Assembly (NCBI GenBank): GCA_030950825.1
Contig: JAUZQT010000039.1
Span: forward strand, 1-22,798
Direction of reading: 5' to 3'
Origin: Mariprofundaceae bacterium
GTDB taxonomy: Bacteria; Pseudomonadota; Zetaproteobacteria; Mariprofundales; Mariprofundaceae
DNA: 22,798 nt
Below, piece after piece: positions 1 to 7,478 of this stretch. Position 1 is the first letter of the stretch, and every line of letters begins with the position of its first letter. The notes under the pieces are model-generated. The model saw nothing but the letters and a program-made list of their open reading frames with translations, searched no databases and was not told the DNA's origin. The position numbers and the translations under genes were made by a program.

Positions 1-1
1 A

Positions 2-451
2 GGCTTTCTTTCAGAAGCACACCGTTTTGCATGGTATCCACCCTTTTGGATGATGCGACCTAAAGTTATTGAACATTCAGAAGGCTGGAAGCATGTTCGT
101 ATTAAACTGCCGCTCACATTGGCATCAAGAAATGCTGCGGGTAATATGTTTGGTGGCTCTCAAGCCAACCTTGCCGACCCTGTACCTGCCATTGCATGCG
201 TGAAGCATTTCCCTGGCTATCGTGTTGCCACCAAACATTTGGAGTTGGAGTTTTTGCGTGTAGGAAATTCTGATTTAACGCTACACTTTGATTTGAGTGA
301 TGAACAAGTCGCAACCATCAAACAAGAGCTACTCAAATATCAACGCGCAACCCCCTGTTTTGAAATGCACTATGTACGCGAAGATGGGACGGTTTGTACA
401 ACCATTCGCAATACCATTGCTATTCGCCCTTCGGGTTATATATCGACATGA
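2..451 (+). CDS. DUF4442/PaaI-like hotdog-fold protein, 5' end outside window
   Basis: The reading frame is open to the left edge of the window, so the gene is partial. The first ATG in the window is at 50, but the codons before it (frame starting at base 2) read SEAHRFAWYPPFW, and a Tyr/Trp-Pro-Pro segment at this distance from the core is typical of DUF4442 proteins, so the true start is probably upstream. The visible part carries the hotdog signature NMFGGSQANLADPVPAI (central helix with the FGGS turn) followed by strand motifs HLELEFLRVG and LTLHFDLS. Proteins of this family resemble acyl-CoA thioesterases, but the substrate is mostly unknown, and no catalytic residue can be assigned with confidence here. 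It ends in TGA at 449-451 and converges on the truncated haemoglobin gene, with a palindromic element between them. Family call fairly sure, enzymatic role unsure. Confidence 0.72.
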   Translation, partial: GFLSEAHRFAWYPPFWMMRPKVIEHSEGWKHVRIKLPLTLASRNAAGNMFGGSQANLADPVPAIACVKHFPGYRVATKHLELEFLRVGNSDLTLHFDLSDEQVATIKQELLKYQRATPCFEMHYVREDGTVCTTIRNTIAIRPSGYIST

Positions 452-500
452 AAACCGTGAGTAAAAAAATATTGGGGAAAGGTGGTATGTTTGCCTTTAG

Positions 501-625
501 CCTGAATAATTCACAGTGCGACCGGGCAAGGTCGTTTATTCTGGTGGGTGAAAATCCCGCTCTGGTAAGGATTAGCCATCCGCCGGGAAGTGAACCTTGC
601 CCGGCCGCACTATGAATTATTCAGG
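501..625. repeat. 125-bp palindromic MITE-like element with 32-bp terminal inverted repeats
   Basis: The arms at 501-532 and 594-625 are inverted copies matching at 30 of 32 positions, and both ends begin CCTGAATAATTCA. The loop of about 61 bp (533-593) has no convincing ORF. The flanks are TTAG (497-500) and TTAA (626-629), a 3-of-4 match that could be an eroded short target duplication. The structure fits a non-autonomous transposable element or a REP/BIME-like hairpin. Because it lies between the convergent hotdog and haemoglobin genes it could also stop transcription from both sides, but there is no T-tract, so I do not call it a terminator. The transposase family is not identified. Confidence 0.75.
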
Positions 626-653
626 TTAAGTTCATCGGCTCATTTGTTTCATG

Positions 654-1091
654 TTAAAGCCGCCGTTCACAAGCAATGCGAATCCTTTCGGCAGGAACCC
701 TTAATTGGTTCAATAAATATGCCTTAAAATGATCTGCGTAGGGCTGTTTCTCCAGCGCTTCGTTCAGACAACTCAACCACATATCGCGTTCTTTTTCGTG
801 AATTACCAAGTGTGCATGTACTTGCGGAATACTGATCGCGCCATATTTCTTGGCAAACAAACGTTCACCACCCAACCAGCCACTTAAAAAGCAGACTAAC
901 TTATCTTCCGAGACTGTTAAGTCTTGGGGGTGCATATCACGAATAATTGCATAGTCAGGATTGCTACACATAAACGCGTAAAAATCTTTTACAAGCTTTT
1001 TCAGGCCTAACAAGCCACCTACTGCATCATGGCTTGCTGAACCCTCACTATATTGAATCATCATTTTTCCCCTGATCTGTTGATTAGCCAT
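654..1091 (-). CDS. group II truncated haemoglobin
   Basis: A 145-residue 2-over-2 globin. Visible marks of group II (HbO-type) are VGGLLGLKKLVKDFYAFM in the A/B-helix region with Tyr38 at the likely B10 position, the segment HPQDLTVSEDKLVCFLSGWL (about residues 54-73), the proximal haem ligand His94 in VHAHLVIHEKERDMW, and Trp105 at the G8 position. Group II globins bind O2 and other diatomic ligands and are linked to O2 handling, NO or peroxide detoxification, or redox signalling in the cytoplasm; which applies here cannot be told. The ATG lies 4 bp after the stop of the FAD dehydrogenase, and the sequence CTGAGG just before it, formed partly from the end of that gene, can act as ribosome-binding site. 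The gene is therefore very likely the last of the cellulose/dehydrogenase unit and translationally coupled. Met10 or Met11 are possible later starts. Confidence 0.9.
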   Translation of the reverse strand: MANQQIRGKMMIQYSEGSASHDAVGGLLGLKKLVKDFYAFMCSNPDYAIIRDMHPQDLTVSEDKLVCFLSGWLGGERLFAKKYGAISIPQVHAHLVIHEKERDMWLSCLNEALEKQPYADHFKAYLLNQLRVPAERIRIACERRL

Positions 1092-1095
1092 ATCC

Positions 1096-2703
1096 TCAGT
1101 TGATTCGTTTGATCAAATGCTCCGCCATACGTAACGCCAGTGCTGCAATGGTTAACGTTGGGTTTGCCGTGCCAATCGTTGGAAACACGCTGCTTCCAGC
1201 AATATAAAGGTTATCATGGTCATGTGTTTTACACTGTGCATCGACCACAGAGGTCTTGTGATGAGTACCCATGCACGTTGTGCCACAAGGGTGATGCGAA
1301 CTGATATTTATCGAAGCATCCGTCGCAACGCCGCCAATTTTCCGAATCAAATCATGGGTAAATGCCTGCCAATGCTCCACAGCTTTCTGGGTATAATCAT
1401 TCAATGACAACTGAATATCAGGCAATGGTAAACCGTGTTTATCCAAACGTGATGTATCCAACGTTAAACGATTGGATGGTATCGGCAATTGTTCAATTTC
1501 ACCGCCGATCATGCCTTTATGGGTAAGTTTATGACGAATACGCTGCTCAATTTCTGACCAGTTTGTAGCATCCCCTAATAACGCAATGGCCTCTTTCGCA
1601 ACATTGCGATCATTGCCCAAAAAAAGTTTGGCCGCCGCATAGCGTTGTCTAAAATCACCATTTCTTCCTGTTAATAGTGTGCTTACACTGACTGGTCCAC
1701 GCCCCATATATAACGGCGTATCCAATTGGTAATTGCACGCAAATAGTACATGATCCATCAGATTTCTTCCTACCATACCCGAACGATTTCCAAGTCCATC
1801 AGCGCACCTCTCTTGAGCTGCCAATAACATCAACCGTGGTGTTTCTATACTATTACAGGCAATGACAAAATAGTCAGCCGAAATATGATGCGAGCTACCA
1901 TCTGGACGTTTGAAATAGGCTCTGGATATTTCACTGCGATCATTCAAGTCAAACCGATAAACGACGGCATTCTCTGTCAGTTTTGCGCCATAGCGTTGGG
2001 CGCGCTTTATATCAACATCTGCGCTGTACGATGCGCCAATGGGGCAAATAGGCGTACATGTGCCATAGCCGCAGCAAGCTGGTCTGCCAGCATAATGACG
2101 GCTATTACGCGCCGCAGGCAGTGCATCAACTTCAATGCCATGCTTGGATAAACGCTCTGCAACAAGCTGATCGCTATAGGGCAAGGGTATAGCGGGCATT
2201 GGATATGCAGCACTGCGTGGTGAACCATGGTCATTCAGGCTATTACCAGAAACGCCCAAAGCACGTTCAGCTTTTACATAATATGGCTCAATCTCCCGAT
2301 AAGTAATGGGCCAATCAACGCCTACACCATACTTTGATTGTAGTACAAAGTCTGATGGTAAAAAACGCGGCGCTATGCCTGTCCAATGCCATGTTGTGCC
2401 ACCAACCCCTTTTAAAAAACTTGGCGCGTAAGCGGGTGATTTCAACTTGCCATAATACCTCTCTGGTGCCTCATCGCGTGGATAGTCAGCCTTTGGCCAT
2501 ATTGGAAAAGGCGAGCTTAGGTTTCTATCCCAAGCATTTTTATACTGCGCAACAGCTTGCTGCCGCTCAATGATGCCACCAGCTTCCAAAATATGGACAT
2601 TAAGCCCTGATTTGCTCAATATTTTGGCGACAAGGGCACCAGCAATACCAGAACCAATGACAACGCAATCAACATGTGGGTGCCTACCCTCATGCCGTTT
2701 CAT
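1096..2703 (-). CDS. GMC-family FAD-dependent sugar dehydrogenase, catalytic (alpha) subunit
   Basis: A flavoprotein of the glucose-methanol-choline family, closest in layout to the alpha subunit of bacterial FAD-dependent glucose, sorbitol and gluconate dehydrogenases. From the ATG at 2703 (535 aa), the FAD dinucleotide motif GSGIAG is at residues 17-22, a cysteine cluster CCGYGTCTPICP begins at residue 210, and the C-terminal catalytic region shows HHPCGTTCMG (His470/His471) and NPTLT (Asn514). In the Burkholderia cepacia FAD-glucose dehydrogenase a similar cysteine cluster holds a 3Fe-4S centre, so the same is expected here. It has no signal peptide of its own and should ride through the Tat pathway with the small subunit encoded just before it. 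The frame can start at a TTG at 2727, but the ATG at 2703 forms a classic ATGA overlap with the stop of the small-subunit gene and is preferred. Sugar substrate unknown. No cytochrome c subunit gene is next to it. Confidence 0.88.
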   Translation of the reverse strand: MKRHEGRHPHVDCVVIGSGIAGALVAKILSKSGLNVHILEAGGIIERQQAVAQYKNAWDRNLSSPFPIWPKADYPRDEAPERYYGKLKSPAYAPSFLKGVGGTTWHWTGIAPRFLPSDFVLQSKYGVGVDWPITYREIEPYYVKAERALGVSGNSLNDHGSPRSAAYPMPAIPLPYSDQLVAERLSKHGIEVDALPAARNSRHYAGRPACCGYGTCTPICPIGASYSADVDIKRAQRYGAKLTENAVVYRFDLNDRSEISRAYFKRPDGSSHHISADYFVIACNSIETPRLMLLAAQERCADGLGNRSGMVGRNLMDHVLFACNYQLDTPLYMGRGPVSVSTLLTGRNGDFRQRYAAAKLFLGNDRNVAKEAIALLGDATNWSEIEQRIRHKLTHKGMIGGEIEQLPIPSNRLTLDTSRLDKHGLPLPDIQLSLNDYTQKAVEHWQAFTHDLIRKIGGVATDASINISSHHPCGTTCMGTHHKTSVVDAQCKTHDHDNLYIAGSSVFPTIGTANPTLTIAALALRMAEHLIKRIN

Positions 2704-3215
2704 AAAAGTGTTGGCGGCTTTTGCCAATAGCCGAAAGGGCTGTCACACATATGAGGCTCTGGGTAAATATCTCGTAATGATGAATGCATCAAAGCGTGCG
2801 AATAGGTCATCACTTCATTGCCAGACTCGTGGAAGTAAATGCCTGTTATCCAAGTGGTTAAAATGTGCCCAACAAACCACCGCTCGCCCTCATCCAAGTT
2901 TTCAAAACCATTTATTGTTGATGGCTGTTCAGTCTTCCCAATAGAAAACTTTTGAAATACGCGATGCAAATGCTCCTCTCCCCAAGGTTCTTGTTGGAGT
3001 TTATGCATTATTTTTAAGCCTGAGTTTTCATCCAACGTAGTGACACCTGTTAATAGGGCTGAAAGCGCCATAAACTTCGCCTTCTCATCCTCAGGTATCG
3101 TTGACATCGCATTATTGCTATCAACATCAGCATACAAAAGCTGCGGCAACAACGGCAGAACGGCTATTGAGGCTACCAACCAAGACAGTAGCTGTCGTCG
3201 AGGCCCATTAATCAT
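2700..3215 (-). CDS. Tat-exported small (gamma) subunit of FAD-dependent sugar dehydrogenase
   Basis: A 171-residue protein of the gluconate 2-dehydrogenase subunit 3 / sugar dehydrogenase small-subunit type. The N-terminus has a twin-arginine signal (Arg6-Arg7 in PRRQLLSWL) and a hydrophobic stretch ending near LLYAD (about residue 29). The mature part shows FMALSALLTGVTTL (48-61), WFVGHILTTWITGIYF and the C-terminal MCDSPFGYWQKPP, all typical for this family. These subunits act as hitchhiker chaperones: they carry the folded FAD subunit through the Tat translocon and stay bound to it. It starts 16 bp after the bcsC stop and ends overlapping the start of the catalytic subunit by 4 bp (ATGA), so the two are co-translated. 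I see no Shine-Dalgarno sequence before the ATG. The family call rests on motifs and on the adjacent GMC gene. Confidence 0.85.
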   Translation of the reverse strand: MINGPRRQLLSWLVASIAVLPLLPQLLYADVDSNNAMSTIPEDEKAKFMALSALLTGVTTLDENSGLKIMHKLQQEPWGEEHLHRVFQKFSIGKTEQPSTINGFENLDEGERWFVGHILTTWITGIYFHESGNEVMTYSHALMHSSLRDIYPEPHMCDSPFGYWQKPPTLL

Positions 3216-3231
3216 GATGCATTAAAAACAT

Positions 3232-6200
3232 TTAGAAAAGATCCAAATCACTTCTAAATTCTTCCATTTCTGGGGTAAAGGTTGCGGAACGTTTATCAAA
3301 GTACCATGTTGCAAAAATATGCCCCTCCCATGTTCCAAACGATGACGTTACCCCCCACTTCGATAAGTGGCTCCGGGATTTTTTCGCTCCGACTTCAATA
3401 TGTAAGTGATCCGTAAAGCGGTGTAGAAACTGAGCCTCCAATGTTTCGTGCCTATTCCGAATTTTCGTCGCAGGATACACGCGTCCATCATTGGCCAGTG
3501 GTAATACTAAAGACGAATCAAGCGTGAAAATTTGGAAGCCAGCTGATCCAAATACACGAAAACTACTATCTTTACCTTCTTTAGAAATAAGATTTGTATT
3601 GATACCCCATGAAAGCCAATGCTGTGGGCTGAAATATCCCCCGTGGCCAAAAGTCCAGTGCATTTGATTGGATTGATAGCGCTCCCAACGAATATTTGGG
3701 CCAACTGAAACATTCATATTTGCAAGTTCAACAGTATAGGGCATGGTTAAATCTGTGCTTATATGGTTATTAATTTCGACATTATGTCCATCCAAAAGCT
3801 CGCTTTTAAAGCTATAACTAAGCCCAAGGCCATCTAGCTGAGAAATGTTTTGATAGCCATTTACCTCCAAGCCATTGCGCATCACCTTGCCCCAGCGTTG
3901 GGGCGTGAAAGGGTCTTGCAGACCAGCATAGGGAAGTAAAAAGTCTCGAATAGGCTCTCTATAAATTTTTGCGCCCACAAAACCTTGCTCCAGTTGATTC
4001 ACAATGCCAAAGTCTCCCTTGAATGTTGCAGGGACTGAACCTCCCACAAGACCTTGGCCCACATGAAAATACCAAGATTTCCAACCTTCATGCATATAGC
4101 CTATTTTCCACTCATAGCCTTTAAGCCTTGAACGAATAGGGAATGTTGCGGCTATGGGCACAATCGGCGCTGTTCCTGCAAGATCTCCTGCTGGTATAAT
4201 GGGTGCACCAGCATCCAAAAACACATGATCAACTTCAATCATCATAGCATCGCTACTTCGATGATCCAAATAATCAACCCCTTTAATAACATAATGCTGC
4301 TGATTCAACTGCAATATCACAGGCGCCATAACAGGCATGCGGTTACTACTCATCCAATAGCCAGCCCTAACCCATGAGCTATCTATGTTACGGAGAGCTT
4401 CTTTGGGCTCATCACTCACCGCAAAAGCCGCATGAAATTTCTTTCGTTGATACAAATGATTGGCAACCTGAGAGCCAAGAAGCTTCGCCAGTGGCCCATG
4501 ATACGTTGCCGCCAAATCATTGGCTCTATCTATTTGACCTGTCTTATACGCACTGACATAAACACCTTTCGCATTATTCTCAGTCTGCTCGCGCTGATAC
4601 AGTACAGCAAAATGCTCGGCAGCTTCCGTGTAATGGTCGATATTGTATAAGCCCCACGCCAATATTTCTGATTCATCAACACTCAGAGGACGATAGGTTT
4701 TTAGCTCTTGAAAGGTATCAACGTTACATTGGGCATTGGACTCAGCCGCACAAGCCTTGGCCAATAAGGGAAGCAAATCTTTCAGCATTCCAGCCTGTTT
4801 TAATCGCTCATGATGCTTATTTATTAAGTCTTTCAAAGCAGCCATATCATTCAGTCTATCCAACGCTAAAATCTCGCCCTTGAGTAGATTGTTACTATCT
4901 TGGCTGCTGCGAACATGACGAAATAAATTAAGTGCATGATTATTTTCACCCAATGTTAAATAATTCCATGCCAATGATCCCGTGAGGTTTGCATCATTGT
5001 GGGCAACGATTTCCACTTCATCATCCAGCAATAATGGTAAATCTGTTTTTTCAGCACCCTTCTTCATAATATAACGATAGCGAGCTATTGCCATTCTATT
5101 TTTCACCTGCTTGCTGACTCTTCGCTTTTCAAGAAGTTTAAATAAGGGGGTGAGGTGCTTAACAGGCAAGTGATCCAGTGCATGTTCAATACTATCTACC
5201 CTGATATACTCTTTGCACTGTCTCAGCGTTTTTTTATAAACTTGTGCAGCGCGCTGCAAGTGCCTGCCGTGTGCAAGCGCGGTGCTTAGCGATAAGCGCC
5301 GATGATAGTGCGAGCAATCAAAGGCTTGAGGGTAATTTCGAGAAAGGCCAATAATTTTTGTCCAATGCTTTCCCTTCATGGCTTGTTGTATTTGCGAATC
5401 CACAATGCCATCTTGTAAGGATTTTTGCATATCGACAGAGGGTTGCCAGCCTGCCTGTTCTCTTCGCAGAGCCTTCACAGCTTGTGTTGCTTGACGGTAT
5501 TTTTTCTGATGGATCATATTCCAGATAGCGATATCACCCCCTGCCTGCGACTCCTCACTGTTTTTTTCCAAAGCCTGTTGGTGCTTCTCACTGGGGTTTT
5601 CCAAAGCCTGCTGCAACTCAGGTGATAACTTCCAGTCAGGGAATGCTTGATGTAGTGCCGTAACCTTTATTTCTAATTCATCCATATTCCCTTGATGGTA
5701 AAGCTCCCATAATGGACGCTCATCTGTTTGTGCCTGTTTTAATGCCGCGCTTAGTTGTTGTGATGGTCGCCATTGCTGATCCTGTTGCTGTCGCCGTTGA
5801 ATCGTCCGTTCAACTTCTTTAAATTGTCCAGCCTGCAAAAGTACCCATAGATCCTGTTCATCCATTCTTGCGGCTTTCAGTGCTTCAAACAGTCCTTCTG
5901 AAGGCTGCCAGCCAGGATAACGTTTGACCAAGGCATCAATACGGTAATAAACTTCAGTATATTCCTTTTGGTGATAGAGATTCCATAACTGCCTTTCATC
6001 CGTATCTTTGGCAGCGATAGCTTGCATTAGTTCAGATGATGGCTGCCAATTTTTATCTTGTTGCTGACGTTTTTCAATCGCAATGCGCAACTGCTCAAAC
6101 TCTTCGACATGGTAAAGATCCCACAACGCCGTCTCATCGACCCTAGGCTCTTTCTTTTTAAATGCAGTCCCTTCTTTTTTTTCAAATGGGTGCTTAACAT

Positions 6201-6375
6201 CAAGGGTTGTTCGCTTAGACCGAAGTACTTTAATTTGTTGAATATTAGTTTTTTGAACACCATTGTTTTCTTGTGGCTGAACAAGCGTTTCCAAACTTCC
6301 TACCTCAGTCACGGCCTGCGCTAGCGAGCTATAACATACGAGTATAATGGGAATAGCACAGCGAATCACATTCAT
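3232..6375 (-). CDS. bcsC: BcsC-like cellulose export outer-membrane protein with unusual N-terminal repeats
   Basis: A 1047-residue protein. Residues 1-21 are a signal peptide (cleavage likely after SLAQA). The last ~350 residues match the BcsC C-terminal beta-barrel domain that forms the outer-membrane cellulose pore: alternating amphipathic strands, GHGGYFSPQHWLSWGI, a final HIFATWYFDKR and a terminal LDLF. The middle looks alpha-helical and TPR-like (for example GSLAWNYLTLGENNHALNLF), as in the periplasmic scaffold of BcsC. The N-terminus is unusual: residues 80-263 are four tandem repeats of exactly 46 residues (pattern DE..LW.LYH...W.PS..L..AL), with a fifth after a short insert. The gene follows bcsZ with an ATGA overlap at 6372-6375, and the dehydrogenase genes follow 16 bp downstream. 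The barrel and the operon make the BcsC assignment strong. E. coli BcsC is similar in length, so this is not a truncation. Confidence 0.9.
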   Translation of the reverse strand: MNVIRCAIPIILVCYSSLAQAVTEVGSLETLVQPQENNGVQKTNIQQIKVLRSKRTTLDVKHPFEKKEGTAFKKKEPRVDETALWDLYHVEEFEQLRIAIEKRQQQDKNWQPSSELMQAIAAKDTDERQLWNLYHQKEYTEVYYRIDALVKRYPGWQPSEGLFEALKAARMDEQDLWVLLQAGQFKEVERTIQRRQQQDQQWRPSQQLSAALKQAQTDERPLWELYHQGNMDELEIKVTALHQAFPDWKLSPELQQALENPSEKHQQALEKNSEESQAGGDIAIWNMIHQKKYRQATQAVKALRREQAGWQPSVDMQKSLQDGIVDSQIQQAMKGKHWTKIIGLSRNYPQAFDCSHYHRRLSLSTALAHGRHLQRAAQVYKKTLRQCKEYIRVDSIEHALDHLPVKHLTPLFKLLEKRRVSKQVKNRMAIARYRYIMKKGAEKTDLPLLLDDEVEIVAHNDANLTGSLAWNYLTLGENNHALNLFRHVRSSQDSNNLLKGEILALDRLNDMAALKDLINKHHERLKQAGMLKDLLPLLAKACAAESNAQCNVDTFQELKTYRPLSVDESEILAWGLYNIDHYTEAAEHFAVLYQREQTENNAKGVYVSAYKTGQIDRANDLAATYHGPLAKLLGSQVANHLYQRKKFHAAFAVSDEPKEALRNIDSSWVRAGYWMSSNRMPVMAPVILQLNQQHYVIKGVDYLDHRSSDAMMIEVDHVFLDAGAPIIPAGDLAGTAPIVPIAATFPIRSRLKGYEWKIGYMHEGWKSWYFHVGQGLVGGSVPATFKGDFGIVNQLEQGFVGAKIYREPIRDFLLPYAGLQDPFTPQRWGKVMRNGLEVNGYQNISQLDGLGLSYSFKSELLDGHNVEINNHISTDLTMPYTVELANMNVSVGPNIRWERYQSNQMHWTFGHGGYFSPQHWLSWGINTNLISKEGKDSSFRVFGSAGFQIFTLDSSLVLPLANDGRVYPATKIRNRHETLEAQFLHRFTDHLHIEVGAKKSRSHLSKWGVTSSFGTWEGHIFATWYFDKRSATFTPEMEEFRSDLDLF
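5407..6138 (-). repeat. array of ~46-residue repeats within BcsC
   Basis: The coding region for residues 80-323 of BcsC. Four units at residues 80-125, 126-171, 172-217 and 218-263 have exactly 46 residues each and share DE.xLW.LYH at the start, Trp at position 31 followed by x-P-S or similar, and a closing AL or AI. A fifth unit at about 281-323 follows a Glu/Gln-rich insert. The units differ at the DNA level, so this is an old protein repeat and not a recent DNA duplication. Repeat length differs from the 34-residue TPR unit. Confidence 0.8.
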
Positions 6376-7478
6376 TGCATCACACCTTGTTTGGGTTGTT
6401 GGAAACTCATTCGCGTGTCAACCTCCAGCCAAGCCAGTTGACTTAACAACATTAAACTTGCATCAAAATAACTGGTGTTATCCTGCCAATGCAAATTGGG
6501 CCACTGGCTTTCTTCCTCCGTTTTATGGAACATATGGACACACAGCAGGTTAATGGACTGAGGTGCCCGAAAAACATCATCAAAGTGAATAAAATCTGTT
6601 TCAAGGTCAACCCTGTCGGGCATCAACCCCTCAATCGTTTCAAACTGCTGCCAAAAAGCGTTAAATTCATAAGTTGACAGGTCAATACCTCCCCATACTG
6701 CATGCAACGGAATACGAATACCATCATAACTAAACCATGGCGGTCTTTGCGCAGACAGCGTTACTCCTGCATCGGAGATGTCCAGCCAATCGGGTGGCAA
6801 TTGCCATTTTCCAAAACGTGCTTGCTTTAATACTTTCAAAGCATCTGCGTGTAAACGTCCCCAATTTCCATCCGGATCAAACGCCGCCAACTCTTGGTAA
6901 GCTGGGAATACAAAGTAAGATGGATTCACCGTAATAACACCTTGATTAATAAACCCTTTCCCCCCTGGCAACAGCAGCAAGTAACCACCCACAATCGTTT
7001 CCAGATTTTTGAGGTCGGCAAGTATTACTTTGGCATCTTCTGCATATGTGGGGGCACCCCATTTTTTTGCTGCGCGCACCAATGCCCATGCGGTTATCAA
7101 GTCACCATCTGTGGCATTGTTCATATCGGCCACCTGCTGGCTTTCAGGGCTCCATAACCATGCCAGAAAATGATCACTTTCTCGAATCTGCAAGTGTTTA
7201 CGGCTCCACTCCCAATATTGGTCAAAGCCGCGCCGATCATTAAAAGCAACCGCCAACAGCATTGCATAAGCCTGGCCTTCAGAGTGGGTTGCATAGCTCT
7301 GGGCATCATCCATTACCCGCCCTTCTACTGTGATAAAACGTTGTTTAAAGACATTCCAATCCGATTGTTTCATGGCTATAGGCTCTTGCTCACTGCATGC
7401 TGCCAGCATCAGCATAGGAAGCAGTAAGAGCAGGAGTTTGCGATAAGTGGCGATAAATTTATAACCGTCATGGTTCAA
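6372..7478 (-). CDS. bcsZ: BcsZ, GH8 endo-beta-1,4-glucanase, predicted lipoprotein
   Basis: A 368-residue glycoside hydrolase family 8 cellulase of the cellulose synthase operon. It cuts beta-1,4-glucan in the periplasm and affects polymer release and fibril quality. The catalytic acid is Glu67 in HSEGQAYAML. Asp124 in NATDGDL and Asp252 in FSYDGIRIP match the conserved acidic residues of the family. Residues 14-28 form a signal with lipobox LAAC (Cys28), followed by Ser, so the protein is expected to be lipidated and sorted to the outer membrane; known BcsZ proteins such as that of E. coli are regarded as soluble periplasmic enzymes. The start is a TTG at 7478, the only in-frame start keeping the whole signal. 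It overlaps the end of bcsB by 11 bp, and an AGGA lies upstream at slightly long spacing. It overlaps bcsC by 4 bp (ATGA). Confidence 0.93.
   Translation of the reverse strand: MNHDGYKFIATYRKLLLLLLPMLMLAACSEQEPIAMKQSDWNVFKQRFITVEGRVMDDAQSYATHSEGQAYAMLLAVAFNDRRGFDQYWEWSRKHLQIRESDHFLAWLWSPESQQVADMNNATDGDLITAWALVRAAKKWGAPTYAEDAKVILADLKNLETIVGGYLLLLPGGKGFINQGVITVNPSYFVFPAYQELAAFDPDGNWGRLHADALKVLKQARFGKWQLPPDWLDISDAGVTLSAQRPPWFSYDGIRIPLHAVWGGIDLSTYEFNAFWQQFETIEGLMPDRVDLETDFIHFDDVFRAPQSINLLCVHMFHKTEEESQWPNLHWQDNTSYFDASLMLLSQLAWLEVDTRMSFQQPKQGVMQ

Noticed and set aside
394..615. Plus-strand ORF of 73 codons over the palindromic element
   Set aside because: It begins inside the hotdog gene in another frame and runs through the inverted repeat. 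It has no ribosome-binding site and no recognisable product.
2704..2727. TTG at 2727 as the start of the FAD dehydrogenase catalytic subunit
   Set aside because: It lacks a ribosome-binding site and lengthens the overlap to 28 bp, while the ATG at 2703 makes a standard ATGA overlap and still precedes the FAD motif.
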